Assembly (NCBI GenBank): GCA_021323655.1
Contig: JAJPKO010000044.1
Span: 1-63,660, forward strand
Length of the DNA: 63,660 nt
DNA from: Acidobacteriaceae bacterium
GTDB lineage: Bacteria > Acidobacteriota > Terriglobia > Terriglobales > Acidobacteriaceae
Direction: 5' to 3'
Every line of letters begins with the position of its first letter. Position 1 is the first letter of the stretch. The position numbers were made by a program, and so were the translations under genes. The notes beneath the pieces were generated by a model. That model was not told where the DNA came from. It worked only from the letters and a program-made list of their open reading frames with translations, and searched no databases. Shown in pieces: positions 18,679 through 26,792 of this stretch.

Positions 18679-18990
18679 TTAATGCACCGGCCCCTGAGGA
18701 ATCGGCAGCGGCTGCTGTGGTTCCAGCGCAATTGCGCCAAAGGCCTGCTCATATTGCGCAATGTTCTGCCCCAGAACGTTCCAGAGCGCCTTAGCCTGCT
18801 GTGGGCTGAGATACACGCCCAGCGTGTTCTGCACCGTTACCGCGTCCGGCGATTCCTGATGGACAAGACCAAACACCAGAAAGAAGTCCCACACGCTGAC
18901 GCGCACCTGCACGCTGTTGGCATAGTTTTCGCGGTAATCTGCAGACTGGGAGACAGTGATCTTCGGCTGTTGCGGCTGATTGGGATTCAT
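18679..18990 (-). CDS. DUF3467 protein
   Basis: A 103-residue protein from the ATG at 18990 with GAAGGT just before it. It carries the family core [20 protein letters not shown] followed by [13 protein letters not shown] and [20 protein letters not shown]. The function is unknown; members are small soluble proteins with a beta-rich body. The tail is proline/glutamine-rich ([13 protein letters not shown]). It is separated from the epimerase start by 233 bases in which no gene is visible. Confidence 0.82.
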   Translation of the reverse strand: MNPNQPQQPKITVSQSADYRENYANSVQVRVSVWDFFLVFGLVHQESPDAVTVQNTLGVYLSPQQAKALWNVLGQNIAQYEQAFGAIALEPQQPLPIPQGPVH

Positions 18991-19014
18991 ACCTTCAGAG
19001 TACCGCAAACAAGA

Positions 19015-19099
19015 TGGTGCGAAAGGGGGGACTTGAACCCCCACGGGTTGCCCCGCCAGATCCTAAGTCTGGTGCGTCTGCCAATTCCGCCACTTTCGC
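19015..19099 (-). tRNA. tRNA-Leu (anticodon TAG)
   Basis: 85 bases including an encoded CCA. Acceptor GCGAAAG pairs with CTTTCGC, discriminator A. The anticodon stem CCAGA/TCTGG holds the loop CTTAGGA, so the anticodon is TAG. A long variable arm (GGCGGGGCAACCCGTG) and T-loop GGTTCAAGTCC mark a class II leucine tRNA. Confidence 0.96.
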
Positions 19100-19222
19100 A
19101 CGCGGTCTTTCCATTATATGGGATGAGGAACAATGTGAGCTGTTACACATGATGCACCAGCAGTTCCTCCATTCATGGAAGGACGACGCCCCCAATCCGG
19201 ATCTAACAGCCCTGGCAAATAG

Positions 19223-19519
19223 CTACTGGATCCACCCCGCATACGGATAGAGCAGCAGAAAAAAGATCATCACCAGCGCCATCACGTCCATGTACAGCAG
19301 CACCAGCACCCGTCCGTGATAGAGGCTCCAGCGCAAGCGCAGGCATCGCACCGTATCGTACGTTCCGTACATTGCGAGAATTGCAGGAACCAACAGAAAA
19401 ATCGAAGGCCGCGGGTTAGGAAACCCTGAGAGCAGAAATGACAAAACCAGGCCGCCAAGGACTAGAATGGTTCCGCGCAACGATGAACGCGTCCGAAGAT
19501 TGAAGACTGCCGGAGGCAT
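19223..19519 (-). CDS. Small membrane protein, three predicted helices
   Basis: A 98-residue protein from the ATG at 19519; a TTG at 19612 would extend it but would overlap the divergent CoA-transferase gene by more than 70 bases. Three hydrophobic segments ([56 protein letters not shown]). No family recognised. Its start lies 17 bases from that of scoB on the other strand. Confidence 0.6.
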   Translation of the reverse strand: MPPAVFNLRTRSSLRGTILVLGGLVLSFLLSGFPNPRPSIFLLVPAILAMYGTYDTVRCLRLRWSLYHGRVLVLLYMDVMALVMIFFLLLYPYAGWIQ

Positions 19520-19535
19520 CCTGAATACGACCGTT

Positions 19536-20243
19536 ATGACTACTGTATCGAATCCGACCACCCCATTGAGCACCAAAACACCGGAAGCAGAAAAACGTGA
19601 GCGTATCGTCAAAAGAATTGCGCGCGAGCTGCGCGACGGCTATTACGTCAATTTAGGCATCGGAATGCCTACGCTCGTCGCCAACCACGTACCGCCGGGA
19701 ATCGAAGTGGTTTTGCAGTCGGAAAATGGAATGCTCGGCGTCGGCCCTTATCCAGTCGCCGGACACGAAAACCCTGATCTCATCAACGCTGGAAAAGAAA
19801 CCGTGACGGAGATTCCTGGTACCTCCTATTTTTCCAGCGCCGATTCCTTCGCCATGATCCGTGGCGGCCATATTGACCTCAGCATCCTCGGCGCAATGGA
19901 AGTAGATGAAGAAGGCAATCTCGCCAACTGGATGATTCCCGGCAAAATGGTGAAAGGTATGGGCGGGGCCATGGACCTGGTCGCCAGCGCGCGCCGCGTC
20001 ATCGTTGCCATGGAGCACACCACCAAAGATGGCCGTCCGAAGATTCTCAAGCGCTGCACCCTGCCCATCACCGGGTTGAAAGTGGTGCACACTATCGCCA
20101 CAGAAATGGCATGGATCAACGTGACGCCTGAAGGATTGGTACTGGAAGAAATCGCCCCGGAGCTGAGCGTGGCCGATGTGCAGCGTGCAACAGAAGCCAC
20201 ACTGCACATCAGCCCTGCATTAAAGAAGATGGTTATAGATTAG
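19536..20243 (+). CDS. scoB: 3-oxoacid CoA-transferase subunit B
   Basis: A 235-residue beta subunit of a succinyl-CoA:3-ketoacid or acetoacetyl-CoA transferase. The catalytic glutamate lies in [40 protein letters not shown] and [13 protein letters not shown] are typical. The reaction moves CoA between succinate or acetate and a 3-oxoacid, in ketone-body or short-chain fatty-acid use. The ATG at 19536 lacks a close Shine-Dalgarno; GGAGG at 19512-19516 is 19 bases away. The alpha subunit, normally adjacent and upstream, is absent, so the complex must be completed from another locus. Confidence 0.92.
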   Translation: MTTVSNPTTPLSTKTPEAEKRERIVKRIARELRDGYYVNLGIGMPTLVANHVPPGIEVVLQSENGMLGVGPYPVAGHENPDLINAGKETVTEIPGTSYFSSADSFAMIRGGHIDLSILGAMEVDEEGNLANWMIPGKMVKGMGGAMDLVASARRVIVAMEHTTKDGRPKILKRCTLPITGLKVVHTIATEMAWINVTPEGLVLEEIAPELSVADVQRATEATLHISPALKKMVID

Positions 20244-20259
20244 AAGCCCAAACTGCTCC

Positions 20260-20562
20260 TTACTTCACCTTGGCAAAGACAATCAGCAGCGTAAACAGTG
20301 CCAGTGACTCAATAAACGCAAGACCAAGCACCAGCATCAGCTGAATTCCGGCACGCGCTCCTGGATTGCGTGCAATCGCTTCAGCCGCAGACCCGGCCAC
20401 ACGGCCCTGTCCAATGCCGCAAAGGCCCGAGGCAATGCCCATGCCGATTCCGGCGCCAATGGGCACCCAACTCGGTGCTGAACCACCAGTGGATTGTGCG
20501 AACGCCGGCGAGGCCATGCAGAGCACGCTCAGCGTCATAAACAGATATTGCAGTTTGCGCAT
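20260..20562 (-). CDS. atpE: ATP synthase F0 subunit c
   Basis: A 100-residue proteolipid with a signal-like N-terminal extension (ending PAFAQ) before two transmembrane helices. The polar loop is ARNPGA. The ion-binding carboxylate is E85 in AFIESLALF. Q52 (GIGQG) and S86 stand at the spacing seen in sodium-coordinating c-rings (Q32/E65/S66 in Ilyobacter tartaricus). The ATG has AAGGAG upstream. It is the last gene of the atpZ-I-B-E group, separated from atpB by a 211-base spacer with a hairpin. Confidence 0.95.
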   Translation of the reverse strand: MRKLQYLFMTLSVLCMASPAFAQSTGGSAPSWVPIGAGIGMGIASGLCGIGQGRVAGSAAEAIARNPGARAGIQLMLVLGLAFIESLALFTLLIVFAKVK

Positions 20563-20727
20563 TCGTAGTTCTCCTTGTGCTCCCTTTTTAATGTGCCGTC
20601 AGTGGGTGGTTGAGGCTCACCGTGCTGGCCCCCTCACGCTCACGGCCCGCTCTGCCGAAGTGGGTAGCAGACTCCGGTCACGGAAACTTAAAATTCGTAC
20701 TGGCTTCTTTCCTCAATGCGCTTAGCT

Positions 20728-20760
20728 GGGTGCCCCACGTCTCGACTTTGAGACGTTGGT
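20728..20760. repeat. Hairpin repeat in the atpB-atpE spacer (GGGTGCCC family)
   Basis: Inverted repeat ACGTCTC-GACTTT-GAGACGT preceded by GGGTGCCCC. It shares the GGGTGCCC leader with hairpins near 23985, 38932 and 49100. It could attenuate or protect the transcript between atpB and atpE, which is inference. Confidence 0.6.
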
Positions 20761-20773
20761 CTTGACATGAAGC

Positions 20774-21517
20774 TCAATGTTCCTGCGCCGTCGCCTCCGC
20801 CAGATAAATCATCGCCAGCAGCATAAACACATACGCCTGAATCAGCGCGACGCCAAAGTGCAGCCCCAGAAACACAACCGGGATGCCAATCGGAATCAGC
20901 GAGAAGAAGACCAGCGTCAGCAGATCGCTGGCAAACATGTTCGCGTAAAGACGGACCGTAAGTGACATGATGCGCGCCAGGTGCGAAATGATCTCAATTG
21001 GAAACATCAGCGGCGCAAGCCACCACATCGGCCCCATAAAGTGCTTCAGATAGCCGATCGGCCCCTGCTTCAGCACGCCATGCACGTTGTAGTAAATGAA
21101 GGTCAGGATGGCGATGCCCAGTGGCACCACAGGATCAGAAGTCGGCGTAAGAATGTGCGGCAGCAGCCCCAGGCAGTTGCACAGCAGCACAAACAGCAGA
21201 ATGGTGGTCACAAACGGAAGATGCGCGTCATATCCGTGATGCCCGCCGAAGATGGCCTCCGCCTGCCCGTCCACAAACTCGTGGATCATCTCAGCCAGAT
21301 GCTGCGGGCTGCGTGGCTTCTCGACACTCAGCGTCAGGCGCACCAGCACAAAAAAGAGCAGCAGCACCAGCGCGACAAAAATCTCAAGCGCCAGCGCAGA
21401 CCGGATGGGCGCAGCCGGATGCGCCGGGTGGATCCCCAGCTTCAGCAGCACAGAGGTAATCACACCGCCGAACAGCCCATTCAGAAAGTGGGTAAATGCG
21501 ACCAGTAAACTGTACAT
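20774..21517 (-). CDS. atpB: ATP synthase F0 subunit a
   Basis: A 247-residue stator subunit with five or six membrane helices that forms the ion half-channels. The essential arginine is R189 in SLTVRLYANMFASDLL. Other family features are VTTILLFVLLCNCLGLLPH and LIQAYVFMLLAMIYLAEA at the C terminus. It lies 30 bases after atpI and upstream of atpE on the same strand. Genes for b, delta and the F1 subunits are not in the window, so the synthase is encoded in at least two clusters. Confidence 0.96.
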   Translation of the reverse strand: MYSLLVAFTHFLNGLFGGVITSVLLKLGIHPAHPAAPIRSALALEIFVALVLLLFFVLVRLTLSVEKPRSPQHLAEMIHEFVDGQAEAIFGGHHGYDAHLPFVTTILLFVLLCNCLGLLPHILTPTSDPVVPLGIAILTFIYYNVHGVLKQGPIGYLKHFMGPMWWLAPLMFPIEIISHLARIMSLTVRLYANMFASDLLTLVFFSLIPIGIPVVFLGLHFGVALIQAYVFMLLAMIYLAEATAQEH

Positions 21518-21547
21518 ACAATCAAATTGTGTAGGAAAACGTATCGT

Positions 21548-21961
21548 CTAAGACCGTATCAGGCGTACCGCTTCAGTTGTCAAGACCAAAACTGCCAGGC
21601 AGAGTCCCCCGACCAGCGCATAAACCGACCCATCTAAATACTTTAGACTAATGTAGAGTGCGGCGCCAGCCAGCCCCAGCCGCAAAAAAAACATGACCAC
21701 CACCCGGCCACCGCTTCCGGCCGCCCGCTGATTGTCCATCCGCGCGTTAATAAATGCCACCAGTCGCTGCCACTCCCAAACCCCTGTAGTAGAAACAGCC
21801 GCGCCCACCAGCAGCAGAAGTCCGGTCTGCCAGCCCAAAAAGATACCCAGCGCCACCGCCAGCACCAATCCCAGCACCGCCGTCGTCTTCAAAGCACGCT
21901 GCAGTGCCGACTTCAGGTCCGCATCGCTGAAATCAAAAACAGGATTCCCGCTCTCTGTCAC
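21548..21961 (-). CDS. atpI: ATP synthase subunit I (AtpI-like)
   Basis: A 137-residue membrane protein with four hydrophobic segments (AVLGLVLAVALGIFLGW, GLLLLVGAAVSTTGVW, VVVMFFLRLGLAGAALYIS, ALVGGLCLAVLVLTTEAV). It starts at GTG 21961, which overlaps the TGA of atpZ in a GTGA junction, with AAGAGG 4 bases upstream; a longer reading from 22066 would lie inside atpZ. AtpI proteins help assemble the c-ring. The identification rests on location plus the membrane topology. Confidence 0.8.
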   Translation of the reverse strand: MTESGNPVFDFSDADLKSALQRALKTTAVLGLVLAVALGIFLGWQTGLLLLVGAAVSTTGVWEWQRLVAFINARMDNQRAAGSGGRVVVMFFLRLGLAGAALYISLKYLDGSVYALVGGLCLAVLVLTTEAVRLIRS

Positions 21962-22218
21962 CGAACCTCTTTTCCTGCGCTCGACACCAGCCGGAAGATC
22001 TGCACGAACCCCGCGACCACCCCCAGCACAATACCCGCGATATAGATCCAGCTCTGGTGCAGCCACTTGTCCAGCGCCCCGCCAATCACCCAGCCAATAA
22101 ACACCGAGGCCGGCAGAATCACCGCAATCTGCGTCAGCTTTTCAGCCCGCAGCAGCGTGTTCATACCACCGCCGTCACGCTTCTCTTGCCGACTCTCTGG
22201 TGGATTGCTGTATGCCAT
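21958..22218 (-). CDS. atpZ: AtpZ/AtpI, F0F1 ATPase gene 1 product
   Basis: An 86-residue protein with two helices (IAVILPASVFIGWVIGGALD and WIYIAGIVLGVVAGFVQIFR), matching the short AtpZ/ATPase_gene1 family (PF09527). It heads the F0 cluster and overlaps atpI by four bases, pointing to translational coupling. AtpZ with AtpI has been linked to magnesium or calcium handling and c-ring assembly in other bacteria. Confidence 0.85.
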   Translation of the reverse strand: MAYSNPPESRQEKRDGGGMNTLLRAEKLTQIAVILPASVFIGWVIGGALDKWLHQSWIYIAGIVLGVVAGFVQIFRLVSSAGKEVR

Positions 22219-22406
22219 AGTCCACAGACGCTCGAACGTTGTTATATCACTTCGGTTGAGCAGCGGTCAGCGATGAAGCAAGTCAGCCCACGGTCACCCG
22301 CGACATTTTAGCGAACAGCGCCCAAAGGACACGCTGACTCGCCACCTCGCTGACTCGCTATACTAGTCCTTTACACCATCACCAACCAACCACCGAGGCA
22401 ACCCAA

Positions 22407-23969
22407 GTGTTTGAATCCGATTTCGAGCGGAACCTTTTTGCACTTCGCCGCGAAAAACTCAACCAGATCTCCGCTCTTGGCCAGCAGACGTACCCCAACC
22501 AGTACACCGCCACCCACACCATCCCTGAAATCTGGGCCAAATACCGCGAAACTACTGCCGAAGAGCTCGAAGCCCATCGCATCCAGGTTTCCGTCGCCGG
22601 ACGCATCATGGCCATCCGCGGCCAGGGCAAGGCCGGATTCGCCCACCTCCAGCAGAACGGCGAGCGCCTCCAGATTTACGTCCGCAAAGATGATGTGGGC
22701 GAAGAAAACTTCCTGCTCTACAAGCTTCTTGATCTAGGCGACCACATCGGCGTCACCGGATATCTCTTCCGCACGCGCACCGGCGAGCTGACCATCCACG
22801 TCCAGACCATCACCTTTCTCGCCAAAGCCATGTTGGCCCTGCCGGAAAAGTACCACGGCATCTCCGACATTGAACTGCGCTATCGCCAGCGTTACGTGGA
22901 CCTCTTTACTAACAGCACGCTCAACGAAGGCGGACCTGACGAAATCCGTGTCCGCGACGTCTTTATCAAGCGCGCAAAGTTGCTCAAGGCCATCCGCAAC
23001 TTCTTCGACACTCGCGGCTACATCGAAGTCGAAACCCCGATGATGCAGCCCATCGCCGGAGGAGCTGCCGCACGCCCTTTCGTCACCCACCACAATACGC
23101 TCGACATGGACCTCTATCTGCGCATCGCGCCGGAGCTCTACCTGAAGCGCCTCGTCGTCGGTGGCTTTGATCGTGTCTATGAGATCAACCGCAACTTCCG
23201 CAATGAAGGCATCTCAACCCAGCACAACCCCGAGTTCACCATGCTCGAGTTCTATCAGGCCTATGCCAACTACCACGACCTGATGGACCTGACCGAAGAA
23301 ATCATCAAACAGGTCGCCCAGGAGGTGAACGGCACCACCATCACCCACTTCAACGGACACGAAATCGACCTCGGAAAATGGCGCCGCTTCTCCATGCGCG
23401 AAGCAATCATTGAGTTCTGGCCGGAATCCGCAGGCGCAAAACCAGCGATAGAAGACTTCAACAGCGAGGCCACTGCGGCAGCACTGGTCGAGCGCCTTCG
23501 CGCCGCAAGAATTCATATCGAATACAAGCCAGGCGAGCCGCTGGGCAAGACCATCGCCACCATCTTTGAAGCAGTCGCCGAGGACCATCTCATCCAGCCC
23601 ACCATCATCTACGACTTCCCTCTCGCCGTCTCGCCGCTTTCCAAGCAGAAGCCGGACGAACCCGATTGGGTCGAGCGTTTTGAGTTCTACATTGCCGGAT
23701 TCGAGCTGGGCAACGCCTTCAGCGAGCTGAACGACCCTGAAGAGCAGCGCAAGCGGTTTGAAGATCAGCTAAAGCAGCGCCAAGGTGGCGATGAAGAGGC
23801 CCATCAAATGGACGAGGACTACGTTCGCGCCCTCGCCTATGGCCTCCCACCCACCGGAGGCGAAGGCATCGGCATTGACCGCCTCACCATGATTCTGACC
23901 GGAGCGCGCTCGATCCGCGACGTGATCCTCTTCCCGCTGCTCCGCCCACATCACACTCCGGAGGAGTAG
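22407..23969 (+). CDS. lysS: Lysyl-tRNA synthetase, class II
   Basis: A 520-residue enzyme that charges tRNA-Lys. The GTG start at 22407 is preceded by GAGG. N-terminal OB-fold anticodon-binding domain ([20 protein letters not shown]) followed by the class II core: motif 1 with [20 protein letters not shown], motif 2 with [21 protein letters not shown] and motif 3 with [16 protein letters not shown]. Divergent from the atpZ cluster. Length is normal for the bacterial enzyme. Confidence 0.97.
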   Translation: MFESDFERNLFALRREKLNQISALGQQTYPNQYTATHTIPEIWAKYRETTAEELEAHRIQVSVAGRIMAIRGQGKAGFAHLQQNGERLQIYVRKDDVGEENFLLYKLLDLGDHIGVTGYLFRTRTGELTIHVQTITFLAKAMLALPEKYHGISDIELRYRQRYVDLFTNSTLNEGGPDEIRVRDVFIKRAKLLKAIRNFFDTRGYIEVETPMMQPIAGGAAARPFVTHHNTLDMDLYLRIAPELYLKRLVVGGFDRVYEINRNFRNEGISTQHNPEFTMLEFYQAYANYHDLMDLTEEIIKQVAQEVNGTTITHFNGHEIDLGKWRRFSMREAIIEFWPESAGAKPAIEDFNSEATAAALVERLRAARIHIEYKPGEPLGKTIATIFEAVAEDHLIQPTIIYDFPLAVSPLSKQKPDEPDWVERFEFYIAGFELGNAFSELNDPEEQRKRFEDQLKQRQGGDEEAHQMDEDYVRALAYGLPPTGGEGIGIDRLTMILTGARSIRDVILFPLLRPHHTPEE

Positions 23970-23986
23970 CCACACCGAAACACCGG

Positions 23987-24085
23987 ATGCCCAGGTTCGC
24001 GAGTCGGGGTCCCGATACGCGCGGTTTTCGCGTTCCGGGCTGAGGAAGCTAACCTGGGCCGAACCAGTCTGCGCGGAAGCGCGCT
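23987..24085. repeat. Palindromic repeat of the GGGTGCCC/GCTAA family
   Basis: Between the lysS stop and the CDGSH stop. GCCCAGGTT (23989-23997) pairs with AACCTGGGC (24051-24059), enclosing an inner hairpin rich in GCGCG. It is followed by GTCTGCGCGGAAGCGCG at 24067-24083, which recurs with one base missing at 49139-49154. Confidence 0.7.
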
Positions 24086-24319
24086 CTACTTCTCTCCCTC
24101 CGCCCTGGCCACCGCAGCTTCCGCTCCCTGAAAGCCAATCTTCGAATGTGTCCCATCACAAAATGGTTTGTTCGTAGACCCGCCGCAGCGGCAAAGCGAA
24201 AACGCTGGTTTCCCCGTCAGGTCCCATTCCCTTCCCTCAACATCCACCAGCTTCACCGGCCCCTCTACGCGAAAAGGACCGTTGGGACGAACAGTAATCT
24301 TCACCTCATTCTCAGCCAT
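24086..24319 (-). CDS. CDGSH-type iron-sulfur protein
   Basis: A 77-residue protein from the ATG at 24319 (GAGGAG 7 bases upstream). The C-terminal motif FSLCRCGGSTNKPFCDGTH supplies three cysteines and one histidine for a labile 2Fe-2S cluster, as in bacterial mitoNEET relatives. The N-terminal half (ITVRPNGPFRVEGPVKLVD) is the usual beta-strand lead. Likely a small soluble redox or cluster-transfer protein. Convergent with lysS across a palindromic repeat. Confidence 0.93.
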   Translation of the reverse strand: MAENEVKITVRPNGPFRVEGPVKLVDVEGREWDLTGKPAFSLCRCGGSTNKPFCDGTHSKIGFQGAEAAVARAEGEK

Positions 24320-24486
24320 GTCATCACTCCTCATAAAATTAAAATTAGATTTGCGACTTTGAGTATAGCGGCCTCTGGCACCTCACACGCCCCAATGGTG
24401 TCTTCAATATGAGAATGGACAAGTCAACGCACCGCCCCACATCTGCATCTCATTTTCGGATTGACGGGAAAGGGAAAAGCGTTTAC

Positions 24487-24516
24487 TTGTCACTCATAGC
24501 AGTGGATTTTTATAAT
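24487..24516 (+). promoter_or_regulatory. Putative promoter of the secreted TPR protein gene
   Basis: TTGTCA, an 18-base spacer and a perfect TATAAT at 24511-24516 lie about 120 bases before the start codon at 24637. This is the main signal in the 317-base gap 24320-24636. The short open frame at 24409-24627 looks like noise. Confidence 0.6.
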
Positions 24517-24636
24517 TCAGCACATTGCATGGACAGTGTCGGTTCTCTCTCACGAAAGAATGATATGCTTCCTTGCAAGTGGAGCACCCTCCAATCCGCA
24601 TCAGCTAGATTTCAGGATTTTTCCTAGGAGCGTTGA

Positions 24637-25977
24637 ATGAAGAAGGTCGTATTTGCTTCCGTTTTGGCCGTTACTGCCGGGGCAGCGCCATTTGTCCCCG
24701 TCGCCCTGGCGCTGGACGATGGTCAGAGTCAGACTCAGGGTCAGGGTGCGCAGCAGGGCTCAACCATCACCATTAAAGACCCTGCCGAATATAACGCTTA
24801 CACTAATGCCGTAGGCCAATCGTCCCCTGCTGCCAAGGCCTCTGCCATTGAGCAGTTCCTGCAGCAGTACCCCAACAGCGTCGTCAAAGAAGACATGCTG
24901 GAGCAGCTGATGGCTGCCTACCAGCAGGCCGGCGATGCCAACAAGACACTTGATGCGGCCAAGCGCCTGCTCGCCGTCAACCCCAACAACATTCGCGCCC
25001 TCTTCTTCGTGGCTTACCTTGAAAAGAGCACCGCTCAGGGCGACCAGTCCAAGCTCGACGACGCGGCACAGAAGGCGCAGACGGCCCTGAATGCTCCCAA
25101 GCCGGCCAATATGCCCGATGCTGATTACCAGAAGCTGAAGGACACAACCACTCCGGTACTGGAAGACATCATCGGCACCGACGCTGTCGCTAGGAAAGAC
25201 TACAAGGCCGCCATTGATGCATACACGGCTGAACTCAAGGCCTTCAAGGACCCGGCCCAGACCCAGACCGGCCCCGGGCTCCTGGCCACCTACAATCTCG
25301 GCAATGCCTATCTCCAGCAGGACCCCAAGGACCTCGTCAATGGCATCTGGTTCCTCACCCGCGCTGCCCAGTTCGCACAGCCGCCCTATAAAGACCAGAT
25401 AGAGAAGGCCGCCGAGTACTGGTACAAGAAATACCACTGCGCCCAGACCGACACGAACTGCCAGAACACTCTGGACGGGTATGCCGCCATCCAGCAGCTC
25501 GCCAAAAACAACATCTTTCCGCCGGCCGATTACAAGCCAGTGCCCGCCCCGCCGCCGCCGTCTCCGCAGGAACTTGCCCACAATGCCGTCGCAAGCACGC
25601 CTGACCTGAAGACGCTGGCCCTCGGTGACAAGGAATTCATCCTGGCCAATGGCTCTCCGGAAGACGCCGGAAAGGTATGGGACGTCCTCAAAGGCCAGAC
25701 AGTCCAGGTCCCGGGCACCGTCATCTCAGCAACGGCCGACTCAGTGCAGCTCGCCGTTTCCGATGATGCCAAGCAGTCGCAGAAGGCCGACTTCACCATC
25801 AACATGAAGACCCCGCTCAAGGAAGTGCCTCAGCCCAACACGCAGGTCACTTACATCGGGACCTTCGACTCCTACACACAAAACCCGCTCATGATCGTAT
25901 TGAAAGACGGTGAGCCGCCCGCACCAGCCAAGAAGACCCCGGCCCGGCGCCCGGTAACCCACCGCCCACGTCAGTAA
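24637..25977 (+). CDS. Exported TPR-containing protein
   Basis: A 446-residue protein with a signal peptide (residues 1-26, VALALDD). Residues about 45-290 are helical TPR-like repeats (PAAKASAIEQFLQQYPNSVV, AAYQQAGDANKTLDAAKRLL, AIDAYTAELKAF, YNLGNAYLQQDPKDLVNGIW). A proline-rich linker (PAPPPPSPQE) precedes a C-terminal beta-rich domain (GTVISATADSVQLAVSDDAK, VTYIGTFDSYTQNPLMIVLK) and a basic tail. Protein scaffolding in the periplasm is likely; no enzymatic motif is visible. Start supported by TAGGAG 7 bases upstream, a promoter at 24487-24516 and a terminator at 25995-26026. Confidence 0.88.
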   Translation: MKKVVFASVLAVTAGAAPFVPVALALDDGQSQTQGQGAQQGSTITIKDPAEYNAYTNAVGQSSPAAKASAIEQFLQQYPNSVVKEDMLEQLMAAYQQAGDANKTLDAAKRLLAVNPNNIRALFFVAYLEKSTAQGDQSKLDDAAQKAQTALNAPKPANMPDADYQKLKDTTTPVLEDIIGTDAVARKDYKAAIDAYTAELKAFKDPAQTQTGPGLLATYNLGNAYLQQDPKDLVNGIWFLTRAAQFAQPPYKDQIEKAAEYWYKKYHCAQTDTNCQNTLDGYAAIQQLAKNNIFPPADYKPVPAPPPPSPQELAHNAVASTPDLKTLALGDKEFILANGSPEDAGKVWDVLKGQTVQVPGTVISATADSVQLAVSDDAKQSQKADFTINMKTPLKEVPQPNTQVTYIGTFDSYTQNPLMIVLKDGEPPAPAKKTPARRPVTHRPRQ

Positions 25978-25994
25978 TTCATCCTGCAAACCAA

Positions 25995-26026
25995 ACAGAA
26001 AAGGCAGCTCTGGCTGCCTTTTCTGT
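25995..26026 (+). terminator. Rho-independent terminator after the TPR gene
   Basis: Perfect 14-bp stem ACAGAAAAGGCAGC/GCTGCCTTTTCTGT with a TCTG loop, 17 bases after the stop codon. Confidence 0.85.
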
Positions 26027-26048
26027 CGCCACTACATCTGACCGTCAA

Positions 26049-26084
26049 TTTAAAACAAGTTCTCTTTTTAAAACAAGTTCTCTT
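26049..26084. repeat. 18-bp tandem duplication covering the HD gene stop
   Basis: TTTAAAACAAGTTCTCTT occurs twice head to tail (26049-26066 and 26067-26084). On the minus strand each copy encodes KENLF and a stop, so the last five codons and the stop of the HD gene are duplicated downstream. Confidence 0.9.
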
Positions 26085-26673
26085 TGGCCTCCGTTTCCAC
26101 CGCAGTCAAAAACTCCTGAAGCACCGCAACCCGGCTCTCCGCCAGCTTTTTCGTACTCTCCAGCCTGATTTTCCCCGGTAACGTCTCCAGGTTTTTCTGC
26201 AACACTTTCATTGCATCGCTGAAAGTTGGATAGCGCGTGTCGCGCCCCACTTTCGAGACCGTGCGCAGAATCCCGATTGCCCCAAGCTGCTCCAGTATGT
26301 CGGCATCCCGCAGTATCATGGCTTCCACGCTGGTCGGCTCATCCTGTGGCTGGTGCTCTTGGATCACAGACAACACTCTCGGAATTTTCTCTGAGGGAAA
26401 GCCGGCATCAGCAAGAATGCGCGGAGCGTGCTCACACGCATAACGCACGTGGTTCCAGCGCGCAAGTTCTGCCGGGTCTTCAGGCCGGTGTCCCACAAAC
26501 ACGCCAAGATCATGCAGCCACGCCGCGGCAAAGACTACATCATCGTCGTAATCATGTCCTCTTCCCACCTCACGCGTCAGCGTGTAAAGACGAGGTTGGT
26601 GGCCGTATTTGTCCACGGGCTTCGCTTCGTGGCGGACATGTTCCATCAGGGCAGCACGAAAATCTGTTGTCAT
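26068..26673 (-). CDS. HD domain phosphohydrolase
   Basis: A 201-residue protein from the ATG at 26673. The HD signature is visible as KYGHQPRLYTLTREVGRGHD, then FAAAWLHDLGVFVGH, with later H and D residues (RYACEHAPRILADAG, IQEHQPQDEPTSVEAMILRD, ADILEQLGAIG). The order matches YedJ-like HD hydrolases, which bind one or two metals and cleave nucleotides or other phosphate esters; the substrate is unknown. The stop lies in a perfect 18-bp tandem duplication. It is convergent with the TPR gene and divergent from the ferritin-like gene. Confidence 0.85.
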   Translation of the reverse strand: MTTDFRAALMEHVRHEAKPVDKYGHQPRLYTLTREVGRGHDYDDDVVFAAAWLHDLGVFVGHRPEDPAELARWNHVRYACEHAPRILADAGFPSEKIPRVLSVIQEHQPQDEPTSVEAMILRDADILEQLGAIGILRTVSKVGRDTRYPTFSDAMKVLQKNLETLPGKIRLESTKKLAESRVAVLQEFLTAVETEAKENLF

Positions 26674-26792
26674 CAGGATTCCAGAGTAGCAAACGGATGA
26701 CACAGGGATGACACGCTCGTGACAACAAAGCTTTCCGGAAGCAGGAACCTGATACTCGGGTCCGATACGACCAATTCTCAGGAGCGTACAGC

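Noticed and set aside
24409-24627. 72-residue forward ORF before the TPR gene
   Set aside because: No Shine-Dalgarno, contains the promoter of the following gene and resembles no protein.
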